Source: Neobacillus muris
GTDB lineage: Bacteria; Bacillota; Bacilli; Bacillales; Cytobacillaceae
Assembly: GCF_943193175.1 (NCBI RefSeq)
Contig: NZ_CALPDF010000030.1
Span: forward strand, 1 to 54,596
Direction of reading: 5' to 3'
Length of the DNA: 54,596 bases
Under the pieces are notes generated by a model. It was not told the DNA's origin. It ran no database searches and saw nothing but the letters and a program-made list of their open reading frames with translations. Position 1 is the first letter of the stretch. Each line of letters starts with the position of its first letter. A program made the translations under genes and the position numbers. Below, piece by piece: positions 40,264 through 49,275 of this stretch.

Positions 40264-41860
40264 ATTAGATAATGGGACAATAGCCCAGGTCGCCGAATAT
40301 AGGGAACAGGAAATTTCAGAGTATCAAGGCAATCCTCTTATAGAGGCTTTGCCTCCTATTTATTCTCAAGAGGAAGTCATTGATTGCCTGTGCATGTATC
40401 CTCCATATAATAAGGAAGAAAGATTTTTGAATGACCATCAAAGGGTTCATCTAATTTCTAGGCTGCTTCATTATTTTCAAGCCATTCCCACTCATCTCAG
40501 GATTGAGTCATCCATATCACGGTTAATTAGAACGGGTTATACTTATCGAAATCCCGTAAGTTCAACTTATGCACAAGGTTTTGTGGATAACTGGAACAAT
40601 ATTCAAAAAAGGACCTTTGATGATTCAATCATTCAAACAGGTCAAACACTAAGCATAATAGGGGTTTCAGGCGTTGGAAAGACACGAACCTTACAAAGAA
40701 TATTGCAAACCATTCCACAGGTAATTTCCCACGTTTCTTACAATGGAAAACCATTAAACCTATATCAAGTAACCTATTTAAAAATCGAAACGCCTTTTGA
40801 TGGCTCCGTAAAAACAATAATCTATGACTTTATGTATCAAGTAGATCATCTTCTTGGCTCAAATTATTTTAACAGATATGTGTATGGTCGGCTATCAACG
40901 AGTCAGCTAATGCCCATCATGGCTCAGATTGCAAAGAATATTAATCTAGGTATGCTTATTTTAGATGAATTACAACATTTAAAAGGGGTAAAAAGCTCCA
41001 AGTCTACCCAAGTACTCAACTTTTTTACAGCATTAATCAACACGATTAACCTGCCACTTGTAATGGTCGGAACTCCAAAAGCAATGGATGTATTACAATC
41101 ACAGTTTAGACAAGCCCGAAGAAGTACAAATATGGGTAATATCATGTGGGACCGTTTTGAAAAGGATGCTATTTGGGACTTATTTGTTCAGGGTATGTGG
41201 AAATATCAATGGACAAAAGAGGAAGCTCCATTTACCAATGAATTGTCCTCAATTTTATATGAAGAAAGCCAGGGAATTGCGGACATTGCCATTAAACTTT
41301 TTATGATGACCCAGTTGCGTGCTATCAGCAACGGAAAAGAAAAAGTCACAGTTTCTTTAATCAATCAAGTGGCAAAAGAAGAGTTAAAAATGGTTCAACC
41401 TATGCTTCAATCATTAAGAAATAAGGATATTAGCAAAGTAGCAAAATATGATGACTTAATGCTGCCGAATATTGAAGATTTCATGGAACAAGAACGAATC
41501 ATTGTTGATCAAAAACAGATAATGGACTCCCTTAAAGAAGGGGTTAAAAGGCAAAATGAACAAACAAAATTGATTGATGATGCTGTTTATCGTTTGAGTT
41601 TGCTTGGGTTTGATTCTGAGATTGCGGGAAAAGCGGTGCAAAAGGTTACTACGGAAAGCAGTCAATTAAGAGATTTACCTCAAATCGTAAGAGAGTCCTT
41701 TATTTTATTAAATAATGGTAACGAAAGTAAGACTGAAGGAAATGAAAATGACCTAAGAACTATTGTAGACCGTGGTAAAGAACAACAACTATCTGCTTAT
41801 CAAGCATTACAAAATACCGGCGTTATAAAACAAGATTACCCAGTTGGTGAAGCCTTATGA
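40250..41860 (+). CDS. tnsC: TnsC-like AAA+ transposition regulator
   Basis: ATG 40250 after GAAGGAAG; 536 residues, near Tn7 TnsC (555). Walker A is GVSGVGKT (Lys144), Walker B LILDELQHL (Asp239, Glu240), followed by MVGTPK (sensor-like) at ~272. AAA+ TnsC forms ATP-dependent filaments on target DNA, links the target-site protein to TnsAB and controls target immunity. N- and C-terminal extensions match the regions that contact TnsD and TnsAB in Tn7. Translationally coupled on both sides. Confidence 0.95.
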   Translation: MAKIELDNGTIAQVAEYREQEISEYQGNPLIEALPPIYSQEEVIDCLCMYPPYNKEERFLNDHQRVHLISRLLHYFQAIPTHLRIESSISRLIRTGYTYRNPVSSTYAQGFVDNWNNIQKRTFDDSIIQTGQTLSIIGVSGVGKTRTLQRILQTIPQVISHVSYNGKPLNLYQVTYLKIETPFDGSVKTIIYDFMYQVDHLLGSNYFNRYVYGRLSTSQLMPIMAQIAKNINLGMLILDELQHLKGVKSSKSTQVLNFFTALINTINLPLVMVGTPKAMDVLQSQFRQARRSTNMGNIMWDRFEKDAIWDLFVQGMWKYQWTKEEAPFTNELSSILYEESQGIADIAIKLFMMTQLRAISNGKEKVTVSLINQVAKEELKMVQPMLQSLRNKDISKVAKYDDLMLPNIEDFMEQERIIVDQKQIMDSLKEGVKRQNEQTKLIDDAVYRLSLLGFDSEIAGKAVQKVTTESSQLRDLPQIVRESFILLNNGNESKTEGNENDLRTIVDRGKEQQLSAYQALQNTGVIKQDYPVGEAL

Positions 41861-43692
41861 TTCTACAATTTCCAACACCATATCCAGATGAACTTTTATA
41901 TTGTGTAATTGCCCGATATCATATCAGATCTGGTAATATCTTTTGGAAACACACATTGGAGGACATTTTTGGAAGGAGGACAATTAGTGCCTCCGTTTTT
42001 TTGCCATCGGGAATCCAATCGCTTGTTCAACGTCTACCTCAAAACACAACTATGACTGTGCAGCAATTGATAGAAAAGCACACCATGTATCCATTTTTTA
42101 CAGTGTTCTTACCAACAGAAAAGGCCCAATCTATTTATGAAGCTATGATAAGTGATGATGGCAGGAAAATCTACATGCAATCAGGGATAATGGCAAGTGG
42201 AATTCCACAAAATCAATATTTAAAATATTGCCCTTCTTGTTTTAAGGAAGACCTTTCTAAGTATGGGGAAATATACTGGCATCGTCTTCACCAGTTGCCG
42301 GGAAGTCTTATTTGTCCAAAACATGAAATTTGGCTGGAGGATAGCACAGTGCCAATTACCCACTCAAACAAACACGCCCTTATATTGCCGACTACCAGTA
42401 ACTGTGATTTGGCTAAGGAAAGACAAGCAAGCGGGGATATTTTGCATCAATTAAAGGATATTGTTCTTCAGGCAGGGCTTTTGCTGAATGGGCGGTATGA
42501 AAACCGATCTTTTTCCCATTTTACAGAGTTTTATCATCATCATTTGATAAAAAGGGGATTTGCCAGTTTTAAAGGTCAAGTAAAGCAGAAAGCGTTGAAT
42601 GAAGCCTTTTATGATTTTCACTCCGAAGAATTATTAGGATGCCTTTACATAGATAGTGGAGAGACACAATGGATTTCCAACTTTTCACGAAAACATCGAA
42701 AATCGTTCCACCCGTATTACCATTTGTTAATGCTCATTTTTCTGGGGTTAAATGTAGATGAGGTGTTCAAGGCGACTTCCTCTGAAAACAATCCATTTGG
42801 ACATCCAAATTGGCCCTGTCTAAATGCTGTATGTCCGGATCATAAGAAGAAAGTCATTAAAGATGTAACGATTAGAAGGTGTGAAAAGACGAAGAAGCCA
42901 ATTGGGAGGTTTACTTGTCCCACCTGTGGCTTTTCCTACACGAGAAAGGGAATGGACCAAAACAAAACTGATTGTTATAAGTATACTCGAATTATGGATT
43001 TTGGTTTCCTTTGGAAAAAGGACCTTCAATTTTTGTTAGATAAAGGGTTGAGTTATCGTGAAACGGCTCGGCAGTTAGGTGTGGATACTAATACCGTAAT
43101 TAAATATAAAGAGGAAATGAACTCAAAAATTGAATTGAAGAAGGGTATTCAGAATACCCAGGGATTGATAAATGAGCGTCGTAGAGAATGGATGCAGTTG
43201 CAAAGGGATTACCCAGATCATTCAAAAACCCAATTGAGAAGTAAAAGTCCTGCGGTGTATGCTTTCTTATATAGAAACGATAGAAATTGGCTAAACGTGA
43301 ATTCACCGGAAAAACAAAAGATGGAAACTGTAAATAATCGTGTAAATTGGCAGGAACGGGATCAAGAGATATTAAAGAAGGTTCGGGAGGTTACTGATGG
43401 ATTTAAAAGAAATGCTGGTAAGCCAATAAGAATTACGGTTAAGTCACTTGGCGATGGAATTGGAGAAAGAACCTTATTGGAAAGGCATTTGGAGAAGTTA
43501 CTGGAAACGAAGAAGTTCATAGAAGAAGTTTCTGAAACAGAGCGGGATTTTCGTATCAGAAGGGTAGAGTTCGTAATTCATGAAATGAGAGAGAGGGGAG
43601 AGGATATTAAGGAATGGAGGGTTCTAAGGGAAGCTGCCATTAAACCGGAATTTTATGACGAAGTAAAAGGTATTATTCATTTTTATTTATAA
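41857..43692 (+). CDS. tnsD: TnsD/TniQ-type target-selection protein
   Basis: The ATG at 41857 overlaps the tnsC stop (ATGA). The 611-residue protein begins with the TniQ domain (FPTPYPDELLYCVIARYHIR) and a zinc knuckle of Cys125, Cys128, Cys153 and His156 (YCPSCFKED ... YWHRLHQLPGSLICPKH). A second cysteine cluster follows at ~325-365 (CPDHKK, CEKTKK, CPTCGF), then an HTH-like YRETARQLGVDTNTVIKY (~400). Long TnsD proteins bind a specific chromosomal attachment site and recruit TnsC. No TnsE or CRISPR partner is nearby, so site-specific insertion is the predicted pathway; the target cannot be read from this sequence. Confidence 0.92.
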   Translation: MILQFPTPYPDELLYCVIARYHIRSGNIFWKHTLEDIFGRRTISASVFLPSGIQSLVQRLPQNTTMTVQQLIEKHTMYPFFTVFLPTEKAQSIYEAMISDDGRKIYMQSGIMASGIPQNQYLKYCPSCFKEDLSKYGEIYWHRLHQLPGSLICPKHEIWLEDSTVPITHSNKHALILPTTSNCDLAKERQASGDILHQLKDIVLQAGLLLNGRYENRSFSHFTEFYHHHLIKRGFASFKGQVKQKALNEAFYDFHSEELLGCLYIDSGETQWISNFSRKHRKSFHPYYHLLMLIFLGLNVDEVFKATSSENNPFGHPNWPCLNAVCPDHKKKVIKDVTIRRCEKTKKPIGRFTCPTCGFSYTRKGMDQNKTDCYKYTRIMDFGFLWKKDLQFLLDKGLSYRETARQLGVDTNTVIKYKEEMNSKIELKKGIQNTQGLINERRREWMQLQRDYPDHSKTQLRSKSPAVYAFLYRNDRNWLNVNSPEKQKMETVNNRVNWQERDQEILKKVREVTDGFKRNAGKPIRITVKSLGDGIGERTLLERHLEKLLETKKFIEEVSETERDFRIRRVEFVIHEMRERGEDIKEWRVLREAAIKPEFYDEVKGIIHFYL

Positions 43693-43738
43693 AATCATGT
43701 TTTTCGAATGCTTTTTGAAAAACCATGGGGGGAGAATT

Positions 43739-44065
43739 TTGCAGAAACTTAAAGCCGAAATAGTAATAACAATTCCAGAGGATATGGTGCTAATTACAAG
43801 AGTTGAATACGAGGAATTAAAACAGAATGAGTTGACTGGGGTCTACTGGAATATGAAGGACCTTGAGAAACGTATAAATAAGAAATCAGATTGGATAAAA
43901 GAAAATATTCTTTTCCCTTCAAGATTTAAAAAGATTCTTGATATTGATAACGGAGGATTTGTATATTATCCCGAAACAAAGGGACAACCATGGGCTTTTC
44001 AGGCTACCAAAATGGCAGAATTTCTGGAGGGGAATTTTCAAAGAATATTTCAGTTAAGAAAATAA
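43739..44065 (+). CDS. DUF771-like DNA-associated protein
   Basis: TTG 43739 is preferred since GGGGGGAG lies 4-5 nt upstream; an earlier in-frame ATG has no such site. The 108-residue product (QKLKAEIVITIPEDMVLITR ... TGVYWNMKDLEKRINKKSDW) closely matches the DUF771 pattern known from Gram-positive phages, with a helix-turn-helix-like core and a C-terminal FQATKMAEFLEGNF helix. It follows tnsD by 46 nt on the same strand, so it is probably the last gene of the tns operon. A DNA-binding or regulatory role is inferred. Confidence 0.8.
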   Translation: MQKLKAEIVITIPEDMVLITRVEYEELKQNELTGVYWNMKDLEKRINKKSDWIKENILFPSRFKKILDIDNGGFVYYPETKGQPWAFQATKMAEFLEGNFQRIFQLRK

Positions 44066-44142
44066 GTATCCTAATAGATGTTTAAGTAGGGGCCTTTATG
44101 GTCGTTTTATTAAAAATAATAATATCTTTGTTTACTACAAAA

Positions 44143-44170
44143 TGTTACATAGTGTATACTCAATGTAACA
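44143..44170. promoter_or_regulatory. Operator and promoter of the RHH operon
   Basis: TGTTACAT (44143-44150) and ATGTAACA (44163-44170) form a perfect inverted repeat around TATACT (44155-44160), the -10 box; a weak TTTACT -35 lies at 44131-44136. Binding here would block the promoter. Confidence 0.75.
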
Positions 44171-44183
44171 AAGGGGTGATACA

Positions 44184-44387
44184 ATGGCTAACTACACAAC
44201 TGTAAGAATTGATAATGAAACCATGGGAAAGTTAGAAGAAATTGCAGAATATCTTGAAATTAGCCTAAATATAAAGATTTCAAAAGCATCAGCCCTAAGA
44301 TATGTAATCAATCAAGAATACGACCAATTACTTACAACTAGAGAGCATTTCAAATCAATATTAGAAAAAGAGCAAAACAAACAGTAA
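44184..44387 (+). CDS. Ribbon-helix-helix-type regulator, 67 aa
   Basis: AAAGGGGTGATACA precedes the ATG. The sequence NYTTVRIDNETMGKLEEIAE followed by KISKASALRYVINQEY is a ribbon-helix-helix (CopG/Arc-type) pattern: an N-terminal strand with alternating residues and two helices. Such dimers bind operators like the inverted repeat just upstream, so autorepression is likely. It is 13 nt ahead of the gene at 44401; antitoxin-like or repressor roles are both possible. Confidence 0.75.
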   Translation: MANYTTVRIDNETMGKLEEIAEYLEISLNIKISKASALRYVINQEYDQLLTTREHFKSILEKEQNKQ

Positions 44388-44400
44388 AGAGGGAGAAACT

Positions 44401-45195
44401 ATGGAAGAATTAGAGGTTGTAATTGAACTAAGTGATATTGGCGGTGGTATTGGAATTTCCCCCAGAGGAATTGAGTCTAACTTCGAGGAGATTGAAGTGG
44501 ATGAAGTAACATGGGTTGATGGAGATTGTGATATTAAAACGATTGTAACCATCAGGGGCTACCTAAATGACAAGATTGAAATGGTCATTACTTGGAATGA
44601 TAAAGAAGCGGAGCGATATAAGGATAACCCTAAAGTAAACGCATTAATTGAAGAAGGGAAAGAAATTATTCTTGATAATTTGGCACATATGGCTGCATTA
44701 GATGATTTTGATGAGGAAGATGAAAATTTCGATTCTGATGATATTGCAGAATATAGCTTTTTCGAAGCACATGATGTCGATCGGAGAGGTAATGACTTAT
44801 TCATTTCTGTAAAGGGTGTCGATGATAGGGAATTGGCACATTTCGGTGGGTTAGATTTGCACGTAAAAGCAGTTAAAAACCTTATTTCCAATACCAACGG
44901 AACAGATTTTTCAAGAGATAATGGTGATTTTGCAATTGAAGGAAAAGTATTTGCCCTCTACTTAAATGAAATTGGAGAATTAATGCGAAACCTTCATGTA
45001 GACAGTGATATGTTAAATGGCATATCAAATATGGAATTAGTAAAGAATTTTATGGAACATTGGCATGAAGATAATGAACTTGTAGCTATTGTGGAAAAGG
45101 ACAACGAAGAAATAAGAAAAGAAAGAGAACGAATTGAAAAAGAAGAAGATGAAATATTTCAAAATATAATTAATGAAATGAAACCAAAGCATTAA
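44401..45195 (+). CDS. Hypothetical acidic protein co-transcribed with the RHH gene
   Basis: GAGGGAG lies 5 nt before the ATG. The 264-residue protein is very acidic (an EEDENFDSDD segment at ~107-116) and ends in a charged coiled coil (~230-255, NEEIRKERERIEKEEDEIFQ). No catalytic motif or membrane helix is visible, and I do not recognise the family. The tight operon with a ribbon-helix-helix regulator and the shared operator suggest a regulated two-gene unit; a toxin-antitoxin arrangement cannot be excluded. A terminator follows. Confidence 0.7.
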   Translation: MEELEVVIELSDIGGGIGISPRGIESNFEEIEVDEVTWVDGDCDIKTIVTIRGYLNDKIEMVITWNDKEAERYKDNPKVNALIEEGKEIILDNLAHMAALDDFDEEDENFDSDDIAEYSFFEAHDVDRRGNDLFISVKGVDDRELAHFGGLDLHVKAVKNLISNTNGTDFSRDNGDFAIEGKVFALYLNEIGELMRNLHVDSDMLNGISNMELVKNFMEHWHEDNELVAIVEKDNEEIRKERERIEKEEDEIFQNIINEMKPKH

Positions 45196-45204
45196 ATAAA
45201 GAAT

Positions 45205-45248
45205 CCGAAGGTTTTTCGGCATTTGTCCGGCAGACCTTCGGTTTTTTT
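45205..45248 (+). terminator. Intrinsic terminator, repeat copy 2
   Basis: CCGAAGGT (45205-45212) pairs with ACCTTCGG (45234-45241), then TTTTTTT. The hairpin and flanking TCCGGCAGACCTTCGG and AAAAATCG match 6465-6520. Confidence 0.85.
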
Positions 45249-45573
45249 ATGTAAAAATCGAAGGAATTCAATCTTGATCCGGTTCCGTCTTCAAAAAGCC
45301 TGCTAGAAGCAAGTCTAGGCAGTCCATCCATTCATCGAGCAAACATGCTGTTAAAAAAATGAGCAATCGACACAGGACACCGTATCGGGGAGTGACAGGA
45401 ACCGGTATCTCAGCGATCCATTAATGTGTGCAACTGTCTCATGAAACAGATAAAACAAGGTTGTGACGGCACTTTAACGAATGATTGGGACATTTAATAT
45501 CGGGGGTCTTGCCCAAAATAGAATATAAAAAACCCCTTACCGAATGGTTAGAGGTTTTAAACGAACTACGAAA
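45249..45573. other. Intergenic stretch with dispersed-repeat remnants
   Basis: The segment after the terminator (GGAATTCAATCTTGATCCGG) resembles the one after copy 1 at ~6521 (TGAATCCAATCATAATCCGG). No gene on either strand is supported before 45574. Confidence 0.4.
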
Positions 45574-45792
45574 CTATTTATTCCATGCTCTTTTTATATT
45601 TTTTTCTATGCTTTTATTCTTAATGTCTTCGAAATTAAAGATTTTTGATGCTTTATCAAGAACTTCGGGTAGATCGTCTCTTCCAACTAACCTATTGCCT
45701 AAAAATATAACTCCACCAATTGCCAAGGTACCTAAAAATACATCTCCCCAACTGCCGAATTGAAATTCTTTTTCGCCATTTTTAATAATCAT
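45574..45792 (-). CDS. Small single-pass membrane protein, 72 aa
   Basis: GGGAGGAAC precedes the leftward ATG at 45792. One hydrophobic helix (~residues 14-33, WGDVFLGTLAIGGVIFLGN) is followed by a basic, soluble tail (EVLDKASKIFNFEDIKNKSI). It is downstream of the HTH gene at 45988-46500 on the same strand with a ~195-nt gap. Probably membrane-anchored, with its C terminus in the cytoplasm. Function unknown. Confidence 0.65.
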   Translation of the reverse strand: MIIKNGEKEFQFGSWGDVFLGTLAIGGVIFLGNRLVGRDDLPEVLDKASKIFNFEDIKNKSIEKNIKRAWNK

Positions 45793-45987
45793 ACTTGTTC
45801 CTCCCTTATTTGTTTTTTCATAGATCCGTTCCTGTTCCCTTTATGTAAATCTTGGCTGGAGTTTGCTAAAGTATTTTTACAGTCTTTTTGAGATAGCGGA
45901 CTCGTTGACACCAAATTTATAGAAGTATTTTTTTAGAACGCTGATTAGTATTTTTGTAACACCCCGAATAACAACTACTTTCGGTCC

Positions 45988-46500
45988 CTAGTTTCCCGAA
46001 TTGTCCTCGTTATTTCTAAACTTATCTTTTAGTACCATATAACCTGCAATTTCATCTTCGATTTCAAGCAACTTCATTTGATATTCCAGTTCAATTTTCT
46101 TTTTCTTTCGCTGCAAAGCATCAATGTAAGCCTCTATATCCGTTAATTCAATCGTTGCCTCCTTTAAATTTTCACCATTCGCTTTAGATTTTGCTGCTTT
46201 ACTCAACAAACCAGCAGCCCCTGCTTTGGTTAAAATCTCTCCAAGATGGGGAATTATAGCCGTTAACGCTGCTGTTGCTAAAGCTCCTCCACCCAATAAA
46301 GGTGCCATTTTTGAAATAGTTGTTCCTGGTACCTTTGCTCTTTCTTGTATAAATTTATTAAGTGTTTCTTCATCAACTAAATAGCTCTTTCCATCTAGTT
46401 GAGCATCTAAATCCCCATTACGTATCCATCTTCGGACGGTTTCCTCTGAAACATTCAGTAATTCGCTTATTTCTTTTGTTGTTCGCAAATTTGTTTCCAA
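45988..46500 (-). CDS. HTH protein with hydrophobic and coiled-coil segments
   Basis: TTG start at 46500 with GGAAGGTG upstream. Residues 1-52 are an excisionase/MerR-type winged HTH (TTKEISELLNVSEETVRRWI, RNGDLDAQLDGKSYLVDEET). A hydrophobic, glycine/alanine-rich stretch follows (~66-100, LLGGGALATAALTAIIPHLG and GAAGLLSKAAKSK), then a coiled coil (~122-160). The hydrophobic part suggests membrane or protein association, an unusual addition to this HTH. The gene lies in opposite orientation to 46738, with an alternating TG/AC region between them. Confidence 0.7.
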   Translation of the reverse strand: METNLRTTKEISELLNVSEETVRRWIRNGDLDAQLDGKSYLVDEETLNKFIQERAKVPGTTISKMAPLLGGGALATAALTAIIPHLGEILTKAGAAGLLSKAAKSKANGENLKEATIELTDIEAYIDALQRKKKKIELEYQMKLLEIEDEIAGYMVLKDKFRNNEDNSGN

Positions 46501-46546
46501 TTCCTACACCTTCCTTTTAAATATAATGCAATCTATCAATATATAA

Positions 46547-46588
46547 TGTGTGTATATAATATAACACACACACACACACGATGTGTGT
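46547..46588. promoter_or_regulatory. TG/AC-rich divergent promoter region
   Basis: ATGTGTGTATA (46546-46556) then (AC)8 at 46564-46579 and GATGTGTGTA. TGTGTG and CACACA can pair, giving overlapping dyads between two divergent genes. A simple-repeat tract here could change length and alter expression. Confidence 0.45.
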
Positions 46589-46737
46589 AAATTGTCATGT
46601 TATTTTTTCTATATTTTTTTAGATGTATGATTTGATATAGAAACTTACATCGAGGAAGGCTATGCTGTTATTAGACTAACTGGCAGGTTAGCTCAAGAAG
46701 GATATTAGTTGAAGTGTGTTGAATTATAGGGGGAAAT

Positions 46738-47250
46738 ATGTGCTTTCACGAAGAGGTGAGAATGTTGGACGTTGAAAAAAAGCAATTTGCCGAAAGGGCA
46801 CTTCAACATTTATTTATTGGCAGTCAATTAGATGGATTAAAATTCGGTATTGGACCAGGAGCGATTCTTATTCGATTTATGCATTATGAGTCCAGCCAAC
46901 AACCAGATGATTTGTGGATTAACATTGAGTCAAAATGGACTCTTTTTCCAACAGAAATTATAGATTATCCAAACTCAGAAGATGAAATGGATGATTTAAC
47001 TGAAGATGAGCAATTGAATTTAGTCTTTAAATTAAGAAGGGACAAAGTTGTAGACGTAAAATTAGGTAAAACCGTCCCACACCTCATTATGGTTTTTCAA
47101 TCTGGTTTAACGATGTTTGTAAACGGTCACCACGAAATGTATGAATGTTGGCAAGTCGGAGATGGTGCTGGATATGGAGGCGACCAATGGCTGATAGTTG
47201 CTACTCCTGGGGACGATATTGCTACCTGGGCACCTAATGACTTTCAATAA
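46738..47250 (+). CDS. Hypothetical protein, up to 170 aa
   Basis: Two starts are plausible: ATG 46738 after GGGGGAAAT, or ATG 46762 after GAAGAGGTGAGA. The protein is acidic and beta-rich, ending HLIMVFQSGLTMFVNGHHEM, YECWQVG and WLIVATPGDDIATWAP, which resembles small immunity-type or beta-barrel proteins encoded in accessory islands. I cannot name a family. It stands alone, in opposite orientation to the HTH gene at 45988. Confidence 0.6.
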   Translation: MCFHEEVRMLDVEKKQFAERALQHLFIGSQLDGLKFGIGPGAILIRFMHYESSQQPDDLWINIESKWTLFPTEIIDYPNSEDEMDDLTEDEQLNLVFKLRRDKVVDVKLGKTVPHLIMVFQSGLTMFVNGHHEMYECWQVGDGAGYGGDQWLIVATPGDDIATWAPNDFQ

Positions 47251-47537
47251 AGAATACGTATCTTTTGGGGTTTTCAAATAAAGGGTAGCGTATCTTTTTG
47301 AAAAAGATGATAAAAAGCAAAAAAGACCTTGTTGAACTAACGGGTGCTTTTGTTGAATAATTAGTATGCTGCGGCAGCCTTTTTGTTGTCCTTCTAATAA
47401 TCATGTCGGTTATTGTAACAAGCAAATATTTTGGTCATCATTACAAGGAGGGAAAAAGTCGCTTTTACGGAATTATTTTAATAGGATTATAAATATTACA
47501 AAATTTCAATAAAATGAGGAGGAAAACGGGAGGGAAT

Positions 47538-48137
47538 ATGATAAGTAACAATCATAATATTTGGTTTTCATTATCAGAACAATATCTCAAAACAAGTAAG
47601 CTAATAATGGAACAGATAAGAACTAATAATAACAAGTGGTTTATGATTGAAGATCATCCAATTGAATGGGATCAATATTTTGAGGCTACTAAATGGAGTG
47701 ATTTTAATACATTAGTTCCTTCTATTTTTTTAATGCAACACGGATTAGAACTATTACTTAAAGGGTTCATGAAGATGTACGGAGAACAGATTCCCAGGAA
47801 CCATAAAAATATGGACCAGATGTTGGGTGTTTTGAGAAAACAACATAAATTTAATGATGGTTTAATAGATTTGATGTCCAAGTATAGTGGCAGCAGTCCA
47901 AAGAATAAATTATTCACTGAATTTAATAAACTCAATAAACGCCTTAATAGTTCAAATTTCCATGTTAATATTAGATATCCAGAAGAACAAAATGGTAACG
48001 AAATAGATTTCTCTCCATTCAGATATAAGGAAAGCTCTTTGTTGTCCGAATTGGATAGAATGATCCAGGATATTGATATAATTCTTATCGAAACCGTTGA
48101 GCTAGTTAGGAATTATGAACGTGTGAAAAATCAATAA
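47538..48137 (+). CDS. HEPN-like helical protein, 199 aa
   Basis: ATG 47538 with GGGAGGG upstream (and GGAGG further back). The central helix IFLMQHGLELLLKGFMKMYG is characteristic of HEPN-type proteins (HaxELLLKxxL), followed by IPRNHKNMDQMLGVLRK like the family's HxLxxL helix. The exact Rx4-6H catalytic pair is not obvious, so it may be a non-catalytic member or need alignment. HEPN proteins are common in toxin-antitoxin and abortive-infection systems. It lies ~300 nt upstream of two further HEPN-like genes. Confidence 0.55.
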   Translation: MISNNHNIWFSLSEQYLKTSKLIMEQIRTNNNKWFMIEDHPIEWDQYFEATKWSDFNTLVPSIFLMQHGLELLLKGFMKMYGEQIPRNHKNMDQMLGVLRKQHKFNDGLIDLMSKYSGSSPKNKLFTEFNKLNKRLNSSNFHVNIRYPEEQNGNEIDFSPFRYKESSLLSELDRMIQDIDIILIETVELVRNYERVKNQ

Positions 48138-48444
48138 TGTATTCAACTATTTTTAAACAACGTATACATGTACCGGAGGATTTTCCCTTCCTGATTTCAA
48201 AATAAGCAAATTGGAAAAATGCTAAAGAACAATCAGCGAACAGGATACAATTCGTTCCGGTTTATTTTATTCAATTAAAGCGGGCATTAGTTTAGACGAA
48301 AGATAATCATTATTACGTTCTAATTTATTTCTATTAAAATGTTTGATAATGTACGTTGTTACACCTTGAAATCTCAAGGCTTGCTGGTAGAAAAGAATAA
48401 CAAAGATTTGGATTACCCTTGAATTAGAGGAGAGGTGAACAGAC
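48138..48444. other. Intergenic stretch, possible minus-strand relic
   Basis: The minus strand is open from 48455 to 48267 (ending LERNNDYLSSKLMPALIE) but lacks a credible start; it could be a gene remnant. GGAGGATTTTCC at 48176 forms a small palindrome. Nothing else supported. Confidence 0.35.
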
Positions 48445-49260
48445 TTGGAGGACAAGAATAAGGCAAAACAAAATTCCGTATTTCCAAGGCTTGAAGGAAT
48501 GGAAAAGATTGCTCTTGAATTGGCTAAGTTTGGGGAGCAGATTCATAATCGCTTGGAGGAAGCATGGAGAGAAACAATTGCTCCATTAGCAGAAATCAAT
48601 TGGGGTAAATTAGAAAAAGATTGGAAAGACGCTGGTGAAATATTAGCTAGTAAAGGTTGGACGCTTCCTATGAATATGACCCCCGGTGAAACTATTGAAT
48701 TATCCAAATTTGAAAGTCAGGAAGATCTGGACAAAGCCTTTGAAGATTACTACTCCACTGTAAATGAATTTGAGCTAATGAAGAAGGATATTCTTGAACA
48801 CGAGTTTATTGAAGAATGGAAGGGCCTACTTGAACAATGCTTTGATAATTACGAAAACGGAAACCACTTGATAATTATTCCAAATTTATTTATTGTTATC
48901 GAAAATCTTGCTCACATGCTCATTACACCAAGGTTTCAAAAATACATAGCTTCAAATAAAGGAAAGAGGAGACCTCCATTAAGAGACCAGTACACAACAG
49001 TAAGACAGGAATTTGAACAAGACAAGATAGATTTAATTATTTACGTTTCTGTGATGAAATTTTTACATGAAGTATTCAAGGCAGGTAACTTTGATAAAAA
49101 CACAACACGTTTTCGAATTATCAATCGAGACTGGGTATTACACGGACGGGACAATCCGAGCAATTGGAAACGAGCAGACGCTTTGAGATTGTTCCATGCA
49201 ATCCACTCAATTTTGGAGTTGGACTTTCTGCTTGTGGAATCAGAGGAGAAAGTTCTTTAA
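48445..49260 (+). CDS. HEPN-motif protein, 271 aa
   Basis: TTG start with AGGAGAGGTG 8 nt upstream. The first ~110 residues are polar and amphipathic. The C-terminal half is helical (NHLIIIPNLFIVIENLAHML at ~150) and contains NRDWVLHGRD with Arg228 and His233, an Rx4H pair typical of HEPN ribonucleases, then a helix (ALRLFHAIHSILELDFLL). It should be a soluble RNase-like protein. Only 15 nt separate it from the next gene, which also has an Rx4H motif, so the two may form a hetero-HEPN pair. Confidence 0.65.
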   Translation: MEDKNKAKQNSVFPRLEGMEKIALELAKFGEQIHNRLEEAWRETIAPLAEINWGKLEKDWKDAGEILASKGWTLPMNMTPGETIELSKFESQEDLDKAFEDYYSTVNEFELMKKDILEHEFIEEWKGLLEQCFDNYENGNHLIIIPNLFIVIENLAHMLITPRFQKYIASNKGKRRPPLRDQYTTVRQEFEQDKIDLIIYVSVMKFLHEVFKAGNFDKNTTRFRIINRDWVLHGRDNPSNWKRADALRLFHAIHSILELDFLLVESEEKVL

Positions 49261-49275
49261 TGTGAGGGATACAAT

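Noticed and set aside
36959..43692. CRISPR-associated transposon
   Set aside because: The Tn7-like genes are clear, but there is no Cas effector or CRISPR array in the window; TnsD is full length.
45485..45763. 92-codon plus-strand frame
   Set aside because: Antisense to the membrane-protein gene at 45574-45792, which has a good ribosome binding site.
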